Below are positions 25,643 through 35,954 of a stretch of 64,000 nucleotides of DNA, piece by piece. Below the pieces are notes generated by a model. The model was not told the origin of the DNA, made no database searches, and saw nothing but the letters and a program-made list of their open reading frames with translations. Source of the DNA: Paramecium pentaurelia (Eukaryota > Ciliophora > Oligohymenophorea > Peniculida > Parameciidae); NCBI GenBank assembly GCA_905183005.1, contig CAJJDO010000038.1, forward strand, positions 371,046-435,045, given 5' to 3'. Every line of letters starts with the position of its first letter. Positions within the stretch are counted from its first letter, which is position 1. The position numbers were made by a program, and so were the translations under genes.

Positions 25643-26094
25643 TCAACTATACTTGTCGAAATGGCCTCTATAGTTGAAGAAATCAAATTATAAAGCTTCT
25701 TTTTATTTATCTGTTGAAAGCTATTTGTATTATATTATGTTACAGCCAAGAAATCTTGATATTTTTCTTAATCCATTTGACAATCAACGAATTATTGTGA
25801 TTCTTTCTTGCAATTGAAGATATTGCCATCAGCCTTAAATACACATTCTCTGACATCATTGAAAGGAGCCAAACACAATGGGTGCATACGTTCACTAATT
25901 ATCATAAAACATCATATTATATACGCTTCCTTATAGCATCCAATTAATTCTCTAGCAGTGTTTCTACATAAACGAGGATCTTTAGGAATTGGGGATGTTG
26001 TTTATCTACAATCTTCGTACTTATGCACTTCATTTCTGCATCTATGGAATGCATATTGTGAATGTATCAAAACTTCAAATGACTTTGTATTCAT
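25643..26094 (-). CDS. quadruple-CX9C mitochondrial protein, NDUFA8-like
   Basis: After removal of two introns (30 nt containing TGA, and 23 nt) the product is about 130 residues. It has four C-x9-C units: CRNEVHKYEDC, CRNTARELIGC, CLAPFNDVREC and CKKESQQFVDC. Paired CX9C hairpins are oxidised by Mia40 in the mitochondrial intermembrane space. Four in one small protein is the pattern of complex I subunit NDUFA8. No cleavable presequence is seen, as expected for this class. The NDUFA8 identity is inferred from the cysteine layout; another CHCH protein is possible. Confidence 0.8.
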
Positions 26095-26344
26095 TTTATA
26101 TAAAATTAATTATATTGTATATAAATATATTAATGAATTACAAGAATATACCTTAAGTTAAAGTTACTCTCAAGAAATTTTGAAATGGATATATTGTTCA
26201 TAATGCTGATACAACAGTTCGTATTCCAAAAAGTATTGTTTAATTACTTCCTCCTCAATCAAAAAATTAAATTAAAAATAAGTCTCAAACAACATCATTA
26301 GTCCAACAATACTTTCTCCTTAATAATAATTCTTATATCCATAA

Positions 26345-27811
26345 ATGAATCCAGCAATTCCTTAAAATTTTAAAGTATGATAATCTAAACAACCCATTAT
26401 TTATGCATCTTCTTCCTCATCTTATAAACCAATAATACAATAATCTCTTATTAATTAATCAATCCCACTTTTGAATTTTTAAATTTTTTCTCCAGATCCT
26501 TTTGTAATTAAAAAGAGATCTTATGAAATTATTGTACCTTCTTGTACTTCATGGTTTAGAATTGATAAAATTCATTCAATTGAAAAAGAGAATTTTAAAG
26601 AATATTTCAATTAAGATAATAAACACAAAACACCTTAACTTTATAAAAAACATAGAAACTTTATTATTAATTTATATTATAATACTCCAAATATTTATTT
26701 GACAATTACTTCATGTAGAAAATAATTAGTTGCTGATACATGTACAATTGTTAGAATTCATGGATTTTTAAATCATTGGGGAATTATTAATTCTCAAGTG
26801 GATTTAGATTAATATTAAGGTAAGATTTTACCTTAACCTGTTATTCCTGATAATTTATTTAATGAATTATTTTAATCTAAAAATAGTTTAGAATAATATT
26901 AATTAAATTAATAATAAATTATTGATACTATAAGAGTTTTATCACTTAAATTAAGGATACAAGATAAAATAATATTAGGCCTATTTGCGATTCATGTTAA
27001 ATGAAATATAATTTAGTTTGGTACCAATAAAAACCTATTAAAGATATCAAAGAAATTATACTATGTAAAAATGTTATTGAAATAATCATTTTTTCCAAAT
27101 ATACTTAGTGCAGAGGACTTTTTAAAACAGATATTGAAGAAAAATTGAAAAATATTTACATCTTATTTATTTTCTACTTTATCCTTATAAAAAATAAACT
27201 TCAATTATCCATTCTTTAGATGGGAAAGAACAATTATAAAAATTGACTATATATGATTTGGCTAGTAGAATTGCAAATGAAGAAGTATTATTTAAGTTAT
27301 CTAAAATAGCCTTAAATTTTCTCTGATTCATCCAATCTCTATGCTTATCATATATTTATTTTCCAATAACAATTTAATTAGGTTGAAGAATTGTGAAAAG
27401 GAATGTAATGGCAGTTCAAATAAAGATTTAACCTAATTACAAAATAATTTAGTATTTATTATTATAATTTTTAAAAGAATGCTCTTGATCAAAATTAGAT
27501 TGTCCATTTAAAAAAAAAGTCAATCAAGAAAACTCAAGTTGAAATTATTAAAGAAGAAAATAAATTAAATTAATGTATCAATGCTATTATTAATGTTTAA
27601 ATGGAAGAAATATAAAAAAAACTTGCATTTTTTGAGGAATATGAAAAAATTGTATTAAATGAAAAAAACTTGGTAGAATTATAATAAGTAATTTATTTTT
27701 ATATATATATATATATAGAAATAAACACTTGCTGAGAGATTAATAGTTGTATAATAAAAATTATAAATGTATAATGAAGAAAACAATTAATAATATATAT
27801 TTTATTAAATA
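26345..27811 (+). CDS. SWI3/SMARCC chromatin-remodelling subunit
   Basis: The SWIRM domain is clear at 26.52-26.82 kb (IIVPSCTSWF, KTPQLYKKHRNFIINLYY, ADTCTIVRIHGFLNHWGIIN). After a 20-nt intron comes a zinc-finger pair C-x2-C and C-x2-C (CDSCQMKYN..LCKNC), then a segment with SDSSN and a long C-terminal coiled coil (VQMEEIQKKLAFFEEYEKI, EKNLVELQQ) typical of SMARCC. A 31-nt intron (27688-27718) joins QQ to KQTLAERL. Problems: the 5' end is unresolved (the frame has TGA at 26378-26380 just after the only upstream ATG), the exon between 27.14 and 27.22 kb changes frame without a visible intron, and no TGA precedes the next gene. The SANT domain is not recognisable. Confidence 0.65.
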
Positions 27812-27817
27812 ATTATT

Positions 27818-28681
27818 ATGTAATAACAACAACAATAGAATCCAACTTATGAAAAGAAACTCAATAGAACTGGTAAACCAAAGGGGATGAATACTTAAAA
27901 ACCATTGGACAAAACAAATGCATGGAGTTCAGATTAATAAAGTACTTAAGCAATTTAAGCGCTTTCTCGTTTGGGAAGATTTATTTGTTTTTAGCAAACT
28001 GGGAAAAAAAAGATAGCAATTGATTAGAATGATTAAAATAAAGCTACAGTTGATTAAAATGATTAAAATAAGACTATAGTTGATTAGAATTAATAATCTA
28101 AGCCAAAACAAAAGCAACCATTAGATGCTCCTGGAATATTTTTAAATTCTTCTAAGATATAGATTGTTAAACTCATAGGTGAATATTGCCAAATTGTTGA
28201 AAAATCTAATAAAAATTGTATTGTCTTCTTTTTTAGATCTTCACATCCTGAATTTGAAATAATAAATGGTGTTCCATAACTTATAAATAACTTTGATAAA
28301 TATGGCATTTATCCTGCCTTAAAGAAATTAGCACCAATGTTAAAATAAAAGTTTCTTGATGAATATTTTACATATCTATAATTTCAACATGGATAATTGT
28401 AATATATTAAAGAAATATAAGTATTGTATGATGATTTTCATAACAAAACTTTAAAAAGTGCTGAAACCCTTTTATAATGTCTTTTTACAAAATATTTAAT
28501 TAAATACTATGAGGATTTAGATTTGCTTACCAAAAAAAATTTTGAAGAGAGAGTATAAAATATTTATGAAAAATTCTATAATGAACATTAAACCAAATAA
28601 GATTATGAAGCATGTATTAATGAATTACTAGCTTGCATGTAAGTAGAGGAAGAATTTGATTAATAATACACCTGTGATTGA
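27818..28681 (+). CDS. unknown protein with Q/D repeat linker
   Basis: Intronless frame of 287 codons in the ciliate code, ending at TGA 28679-28681. A polar N-terminus starting with a Q run contains a tandem DQNDQNK repeat. It is followed by a helical, folded-looking region (IQIVKLIGEYCQIVEK..; LKKLAPMLKQKFLDEYFTYL; ACINELLACMQVEEEFDQ). I do not recognise the family. If intron 27688-27718 of the preceding SWI3 gene is spliced, the SWI3 frame runs into this one without a stop, so these 287 codons could be the C-terminus of a fusion. The separate start (ATG followed by Q-rich sequence) is my preference. Confidence 0.6.
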
Positions 28682-28811
28682 TGTATTAATTTAATATGAA
28701 TTTAAATATATTAAATATTATATTTTATATTTCTATTACTCTAATTCTATTGAAATATTCAGATTAAGATGGTGTTATAATTTAACATTAATAGAAATCA
28801 ATATACTTTAA

Positions 28812-29696
28812 ATGCAAAATAGTTAAGAACAGTTAAATAATTAAAAAATGTTAAGAAAGAGTATATAAAAAAATAAACCTTAATAAAAATGTATCAAAAA
28901 GGATGTGGGCAAGCCTGCAGGAATAGATGTAATAAAATTGGAAACTCCAAAAGTTTGGAGTTGTTTAAATGTAGAAAGACAATTAATAGAATATTTCACT
29001 CAAATTGGGAGACATGTGTATCTAAGTTTGGCAGGCAAAATTAAGAATTCACAAAAAGATGGGCTTTCAGATAAGGCTTTGGCTAAATTATAAAAATATT
29101 AGGCTATTTATTAAAACAAATCAATATACTCTTATATAGAGCATATTGCTTAAAGTTTGTTTAATTGGAAATGCTAGAAACTTTCTGTTGTTTATTTTTT
29201 TAGAAATGATCGTACCTCTTATAATAAATATCAGAAAATATATTTAATTAATGAGAAATGGAATTAAATTATTAAGAATATTAAATTCCTTTTAAATGAG
29301 TAATTTTATTTTGAATTAATTTCTATTTTGAAAATGTTTGAATCAAATTACACAACAGAATAAATTTGTGATAAAATGATTGAATAATCTAAAGAATTAG
29401 ATTAAGTGCCTTAGATTATTTAAAATTTCTTTATACTTTTAAATAAAGAAAAAAAAATTGAATAACAAATTCATGGAGCAAGTTGTGCATAACTTGAAAT
29501 GTTAAAAACAATATATTTAAATTCTTTAGATAATCACAAAGATTATCTTTAAATAATTATTGAAAAACTCAGATAGATAATGTATGAAAATTGGATACCT
29601 CAATTTATACAATAATATGATAATGTTAGTCTTGAAGTTTAGAATAAAATCTTCAATGATGAAAGCAACTTCATTTTCTAAAGTGATAAGGAATGA
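28812..29696 (+). CDS. unknown helical protein
   Basis: Intronless frame of 294 codons, ATG 28812 to TGA 29694-29696. A basic N-terminus (KSIQKNKPQQKCIKKDVGKP) is followed by an all-helical-looking body (VERQLIEYFTQIGRHVYLSL; KALAKLQKYQAIYQNKS; QLEMLKTIYLNSLDNHK). It contains SVVYFFRNDR, reminiscent of IVFFFRSSH in the preceding gene, so the two may be diverged tandem duplicates; this is only a visual resemblance. No known domain recognised. Confidence 0.6.
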
Positions 29697-29785
29697 TAAT
29701 TATTTCAACTCCACGAATCTTATTGACTATTTTTATATATAAAAATAATTTATTAATAGACAATATATTTTATATTAAATTGCAA

Positions 29786-30533
29786 ATGAATATACGAGTA
29801 TCTGTGAAGTATTGTGGAAGGAGTTTGACTGCTTAAATCAATCCCAAGACTAATCTGAAAGAAATTATTTAACATACAATAGATGGAGGATACGCGTAAA
29901 ATAATATGTGAATAAATATAGAAAATAGTAGATGTTAAATAATCCAGGAGTATATTTATCTGATAGATCAATATTATGTAAAGGAGATGAACTCAATAAA
30001 CCATTGGAAGTTTACTTTCCAATGATTTCTCTTTAAGGTCCACCTGTAGAATTATTAATTTTGAGAGAAGAAGAGTTTATCGAATATGATACTGCTATAA
30101 AATCATAACCTAAATTAGTGGATAGTGAGCCTCCTGATATTGGAGAATCACAACCAATTAAAAAATAATCAGATGTTAGTAATTTATCTCCTGACTCTAA
30201 TTTGTTGATTTCATCATAAGGTGTAGTCAATTAAGGATAATTTACTTTAAGATTTAAAACAACAGCTAATCTAAGTAAACAAGGATTTGATTTTAAAAAT
30301 CTTTCAGAAAACAATACCATTAATGACATTAAAGATTAATTATTTAAATATTTTGGATTCCATGATAGGTAATAAATCAAATAAAAAATAGATCTATAGT
30401 TGATTTAGATCTTTATTATAATGAAATACCTCTTTAAGGAGTAAAATCCAATAGAACTTTAGCTTAGTTATCTATACCTAGTGGAGAAACAATAGAAATT
30501 AAGGCAAGATGGACAGGAGGCAGTTTAGCATGA
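29786..30533 (+). CDS. two-domain ubiquitin-fold protein ending RWTGGSLA
   Basis: Introns 29896-29921 and 30369-30391 give about 230 residues. Domain 1 (MNIRVSVKYCGRSLTAQI, then the helix TNLKEIIQHTI, a loop RSILCKGDEL and a strand LEVYFP) has a ubiquitin-like strand-helix-strand order. A Ser/Pro/Gln linker follows. Domain 2 runs FTLRFKTTANLS, a helix TINDIKDQLFKYFG, VDLDLYYNEIPLQG, TLAQLSIPSGETIEIK and ends ARWTGG with only SLA after it. A diglycine three residues from the end, after a last beta strand, is how ubiquitin-like modifiers look before processing. A scaffold role without conjugation is equally possible. The protein at 22.3-23.0 kb shares the layout. Confidence 0.65.
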
Positions 30534-30647
30534 TATAATATTATTCAATAGAATATAAAATAAATAAAATAATGATATTAAAAAATAAAAAAAATAAGTG
30601 CTTTCTTAATTTTAATTATTTAATAAAAAATAAATTTGTATTTAATA

Positions 30648-31525
30648 ATGGCTTAACAATCAGTTGATTTGAAGTCAAAAGTTGATGAATCAATAAAAGG
30701 AGATGAAGCAAATGAACCTTAATAAGAAAAGGATTCTAATTAAGATTAGGATAATAAATAAGAGAATAAAGAGACAGAAAAAAATGAAAATAAAAATGGA
30801 GGAGGATAATTGGAATCTTTATTTAAAAATAATGGAACCAATTTATTTACCAATTTAGCAATGACAGTTAATTCAAGTGGAGGTTTATTTGGTTCAACAA
30901 AACCAAGTACAGGATTATTTGCAAATTTAAATCAATAAGAGCCAATTAATAATGGGATTGATTTAACAAAACCTGGTCCTTCTTTATTTGGCATAGATTA
31001 TAAAATTCCAAAATCAGATGAAAGTGATGGTGGAGAAGATGCAGGTATTTTGATTTATAATAAAAATTTAGGAGGTGAAGATGAATAAAAACCAGAAGAT
31101 GAAGAACCAAAATAAATTGAAATGAAATATGATTATTCTACATAGACTGAGTAATTACTTATTGTTGAGATTGAGAAATTTAGAAAAAATGCTAATGATG
31201 TTCTAGAAAAAGGTACTATTGCTTTAGAAAAAGCAAAAGAGAAGGATATATTTTACTTTATTTATAGGTATTCATAAAGATTATTATAAACAGGAATTAA
31301 ATTTAATAAATATTGTATACTGGACAATTATTTAAAGGAATTTCAGATGTTAAACCATTGGGATCTAAATAAGAAAATATAATAATAAAGGCAATTAGTA
31401 GAAAGTAGAAAACTGAATCATAAGAAGATAAAGATTCTATTTAAATCGACACTCTTAAAGTCATGTTTAAAGATAAAGAGAAAGTAGATTTATTTAAGGA
31501 TAAAATGTAAAATATGTTTAATTGA
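30648..31525 (+). CDS. Nup50-like nucleoporin with FG motifs and Ran-binding domain
   Basis: An acidic, Q/E/K-rich N-terminus precedes FG-type motifs (GGLFGSTKPSTGLFANL, SLFGIDYKIPK). The C-terminal half is a Ran-binding domain: EKFRKNANDVLEKGTIALEK, FYFIYRN, YTGQLFKGISDVKPLGSK, VMFKDKEKVDLFKDKM. Intron 31268-31293 is required to join IYR to the LYTGQL strand. The candidate intron 31045-31071 is a multiple of three with no TGA and may be retained. This arrangement matches Nup50/RanBP2-type proteins of the nuclear pore basket that help importin recycling. Stop TGA 31523-31525 is 18 bp from the stop of the convergent gene. Confidence 0.8.
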
Positions 31526-31543
31526 TTTACACATATTAAAAAG

Positions 31544-33122
31544 TCAAAAATGAACATCTCTAACAAAATTTTTCTTAAGAATTTTGTAATCTCCATCATA
31601 AGCCCCAGGACCAATTTCTTACATTTATAATTACTAGATTCTTTAACCTTTTCCAAAAATATCATTTCCTTTATTAAAAGTTGTTTTTGTGAATTAATTA
31701 TGTACAGTATAACTTCCTGGACCTAATTCTTCTGTAATTTTTTTATCTTTAAATCTTTGTACATTAGAAGAAAACATAGAAGATTATTACTAAAGAAAGA
31801 TATATATATTTTTTATACTGGTTTTTATAAAGATTTACTTCTTTCTTTTGTTGTATTAACAGATACTAATTCTTTAGCAACTGATAATCCAAATGATTCT
31901 GGATATTTTTCAATTGTAGGTCGTTTCTCTTTCTTTCTAAAAACATATTTAAACTGTTTCTTTTTTAACATTAAATTATCATAACTACCAGGACCAGGAA
32001 TATCATTATTTATTATGACTTCTTTCATTCTCTTAGATCCAGATCCAAAACTTGATGGAAAGAGTCCATCTTTTCTTTGAGGTTTTGATAAATCTTATAC
32101 GATATAATTACCAACAGGAACAATCATATTATCTTTTGGAGGTTATCTAGGTAGTTTTGACATATATCCTCCAGATTCATTAAATTAATTATCAGCTTTA
32201 TATTAACCAGGTCCAGGATTTTCATCTGAAGTATATTTAAATCTTGGTTCTCTACTATCAAAACATTAATTTTAATAATTTAATTCTGTAATTTTTCCAA
32301 ATTGAGATTCAATTTCATAATGTCCAGGTGGAGGAGCAGTTTATCTTTCTTTTATCTTCTTTTCTTTTTCAAATAATTTTTCTAAATTATATTCATCTCC
32401 TTGTATAAATTTGATTTTTTTCTACTTTTACTTTTGTGATAGATTTGATTCAGATTCATTTTATCCATTATTAGTTAATTGTTTTCCATAAATGACATCA
32501 GCTGTCAAGAATGGCTCTTAAAAAGTTGTTCTTTTACTATCCTCTTTAATAATAGCTCCTCTAACTCTGGGTTTAATTAAAGTTTCATTAGAATTATAAT
32601 GTCCAGGACCAGGAGGCTAATATTTTAATTAATTGTATTTACTTGTAATGGGGCAATAGTTTATAATTTTTACAACAGTTTAGATTTATCTAAAACACAT
32701 TATCCTGATGGTGTTATTTCTAGTTATTAGTTCAAACAGTTTTCCATTTGTTTAACAAGTAAGTTCTTCATTTTCTTATCAACATCTTAAGTCTTCTTTA
32801 ATTGTTATTAAGACTATAATAATTAATAAAACTTACATACTTATGCTTAATATACGTAATTATGTTCTTTTAATTTTTAATTTTAAAATGAATGTTTTAA
32901 AGAAGCTTAATAAGCAATTTTATCGAATCCTTCTATAGTTTTACTTTGAGGATGAATGTTTGTTTAAATATCTCCAAATCTATCTGATCTTGAGAATTAT
33001 TATTGGGGTGGTTTAATTTTAATGGTATTTAACATATCATTTAAATCATTCCCAATATAATAACCAGGAGGTGGATTGAAATTTTCTGTAAAAGTTGATT
33101 TTGGTGTTTGACTAAATTTCAT
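31544..33122 (-). CDS. SHIPPO/PGP-repeat axonemal protein
   Basis: About 480 residues. The motif P-[GP]-P-G-x-Y recurs: PPPGYY, PGPGHY, PPPGHY, PGPGQY, PGPGSY, LGPGSY and IGPGAY, at intervals of roughly 40-100 residues. These STPGR/SHIPPO repeats are found in ODF3/CIMAP-type proteins that bind inside ciliary and flagellar microtubule doublets. Introns of 24-29 nt are inferred, for example the 26-nt one just before PPGPGHY and a 29-nt one before QQSSMFSS; a 24-nt in-phase one is ambiguous. Ends at TGA 31544-31546 after NFVRDVHF. A structural role in Paramecium cilia is an inference from the family. Confidence 0.8.
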
Positions 33123-33277
33123 TATATTAAATAAATTAATTATAGTAATTTAGAATAAAGATCAATCTTTTCAAAATATAATTTAAGTAAATAGATATTT
33201 AATTATGTCAAAGAAATTTAGATGATATATTTATGAATCAATGATAATTTAATAAAAAATATATAATAATAAATTAA

Positions 33278-35020
33278 ATGACAGAAGAAGAATTTATCAA
33301 TATAACAGCTATCATATAGAAAACAAATAATTAAAAAATTATTTAAACTCTAAATTAATTCAAAAGTACAATAGAGAAAGTGAATACTTAAGATGGAAAT
33401 AAAATATTTGTTAAAAAATGTTTGAATATTGTTTATAATGATGTGCTTTCAAAAATTGATGAATTATCAGATATGGAAGACAATAGAGGTAACTAAATAA
33501 AATTGGCATTTGAACTTGAAAAAATTAAGAAAATTATTGAAATGCTACCTTATATCAATAAAAAACCAAAAAATACTATTTTTAATGATGAAGAGTATAT
33601 GAATATTCCAAATATTGAAATAATAAAATTAGATGAATCTGAACGTATAAAATAACAATTAAGAAATTTTTATTAAAAAATATCATTAGGACATGCATAT
33701 ATAAATTCTGGGAAATAATATTAATCTTAAGTTATGTAATGTGTTGTTAGAAATTTAAAAGCTCTTTATTATTTATCAAACTAAGAAGAAACTAATCTTG
33801 CTGCAACAGAAATAATTACAAATCCAACACTTGAACATGCATTACAATTATGGAGAATTATTGATGAATCCAAAATAGTAAAAGCTGGATATAAAATATA
33901 ATTAGAATAAGTAAAATTGAAGAAAATAATTTATATTCCAAGATTATTTAATCAAATTACTTTAGATACTTTACATCATTTTAATAAAAATTCAACTGAT
34001 ATTCCAAAAAATTTATTATATTAGGTAGCATTTAGAAGTATTAGAAAGAAATAAAATGATTATGACATTAGAGTTAGAGTTATGTGTAATAAATAAATAT
34101 TTAAACAAAAAATAACTAATTAAGATTTTGCATAAATAGTTAGAAATTTAACTAAAAGTGAATTCTAAATTTAAAGATCTTAACATATATAATAATTATA
34201 ATAACCATCAAACTTTTTTGGAGGTTGTTGTGTTTCATCAAGAAATGAAATTGGAGAAATAGGATTAAATATTATGTAAAATATAATTATACATATACAT
34301 GGAGGAGGATTTATATCAATGTCCTCTTTTTCTCATTAATCATACACAAGAAAATGGGTTAATCAATTGTCTAATACAGTAGTCTTTTCTATTGATTATC
34401 GTTTAGCTCCTGAAAATCCATTTCCATTAGCACTTGATGATTGTTGGCAATATTATATGTGGATAATTCATTTTAGTTCTGCCTATTTTAATATATGTCC
34501 AAAAAATATTATATTAATTGGAGACTCAGCTGGTGGTAATTTGGCTTTAGGAATATTGATTAGATCAATAGAGACTAATTAAAGAATTCCAGATAAAATA
34601 ATTTTATAATATCCTGCAGTTAATTTGAATCTTTGTGATGTAGTACCATCCAATCTCAAAAGTATGAATGATTAAATGATACCAATGGGTCTATTAATGT
34701 TATGTAGATAAAGTTATCTAAAAAATCAATCAGATTTACCAAATGATTATTATGCATCTCCTATTCAAACTCCTTAAGAAATTATTAAACAATTTCCTAA
34801 AGATTTTGTTATTTTTGTTGGATAAGATGATGTATTATTAGATAATTCTGTAGAATTTGTTCATTATTGTAAAGATAATGGATTAGATAATATTAAATTG
34901 AAAGTTTTTGAAAGTCTTCCTCATGGATTCTAGAATATGGGCATGAGAAGTAATGGTGTAATTGCTGCTGAATCTGCAAATAGACAAATTATAGAATAAA
35001 TAAAAGAATTTATTGTTTGA
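33278..35020 (+). CDS. hormone-sensitive-lipase-like esterase
   Basis: Intronless frame of 580 codons. The C-terminal half is an alpha/beta hydrolase of the HSL family: oxyanion-hole motif HGGGF, YRLAPENPFP, nucleophile elbow GDSAGG, the acid in FVGQDDVLLDN and the histidine in LPHGF. The N-terminal half, about 300 residues of helical sequence (AALYYLS-like, ATEIITNPTLEHAL), corresponds to the regulatory N-terminal domain of hormone-sensitive lipase. The likely substrate is an acyl ester (glyceride or sterol ester), not resolvable further. Confidence 0.85.
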
Positions 35021-35185
35021 TACATCATCTTATTTAAGTAACGTTAATCATTTAATTTCATTATATTTATTATTATTAATTATTCTTAAAGACTAAAGTG
35101 AAACTCTTAATTTAATATAATATATCTTATTTATAAATATATTAATGTTTATCTAGTTCTAATTCATTATTATTTGTTTTATTAA

Positions 35186-35861
35186 ATGGGAAGCTCATAA
35201 TGTTGTACTGCTAATACAATTGAGTAGGGGTCAGAATTAGCAACAGGAATGAAAGAAACATCAAATTCTTCAAAGGATCCTAATAATCCAAGTGATAGAA
35301 AAAAAAATAAAAACTTCTCTTTGTATATATTGTAATTGAATAATGAAAAGATCTCCAATTCAAAAATAAAAAGGTGTACATGGTCAATTTAGAATAGATG
35401 ATCCATAGACACCTGCATTTGCTGATAATAAATCTATTCATAGTAAATAAGAATCAGAATAGTTTTCTAATAAAGATATTCAATTAGTAGCTGAGATTGT
35501 TATGTAATTAGATGATATCCCATAAAAAATTGAAGAAGCCAATGAAGACATATTTGTTTCTTAAAGTTCATTGAAAAAGAAAAGAAAGAATGATTCTCCT
35601 TTGTGTGATTTCTAACCTAAAAATTCATTAAAGTCTTTTGATTCAAAAAGACTTGATAAGTTAAAATCTATTAATGAACATTAATAGAATAAAGAAGAAA
35701 TGATAAAAGAAGAATTAGAAAGTCAAAGAAGTCAAAGTGCTGATAATAAATCTGTTAAAAGTATTTTAAAATAGGAAATGAAGTACAGTCAATTTAAAAA
35801 AAGATAGTCAAGTAATGATAAGCATTCATAAAAAAAAGTACATTTTAAAATCAATAAATGA
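35186..35861 (+). CDS. acylated regulatory protein, possible PP1 docking
   Basis: Intron 35323-35350 removed. The protein begins MGSSQCC, a good N-myristoylation site (Gly2, Ser) with adjacent cysteines that could be palmitoylated, implying membrane attachment. The rest is disordered and rich in S, K, Q and E (about 215 residues). The C-terminus contains KKVHFKI, fitting the [RK]V-x-F docking motif for protein phosphatase 1. No folded domain is seen. The acylation and docking sites are predictions from short motifs, and RVxF-like strings occur by chance, so the PP1 link is weak. Confidence 0.6.
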
Positions 35862-35954
35862 ACTTTACTGTTACTTTAAGCTATTTGATTAGTCACATAA
35901 TATCTATATATAATTAGTTAATATATATATATATATAATTTATTATTAATTTAC

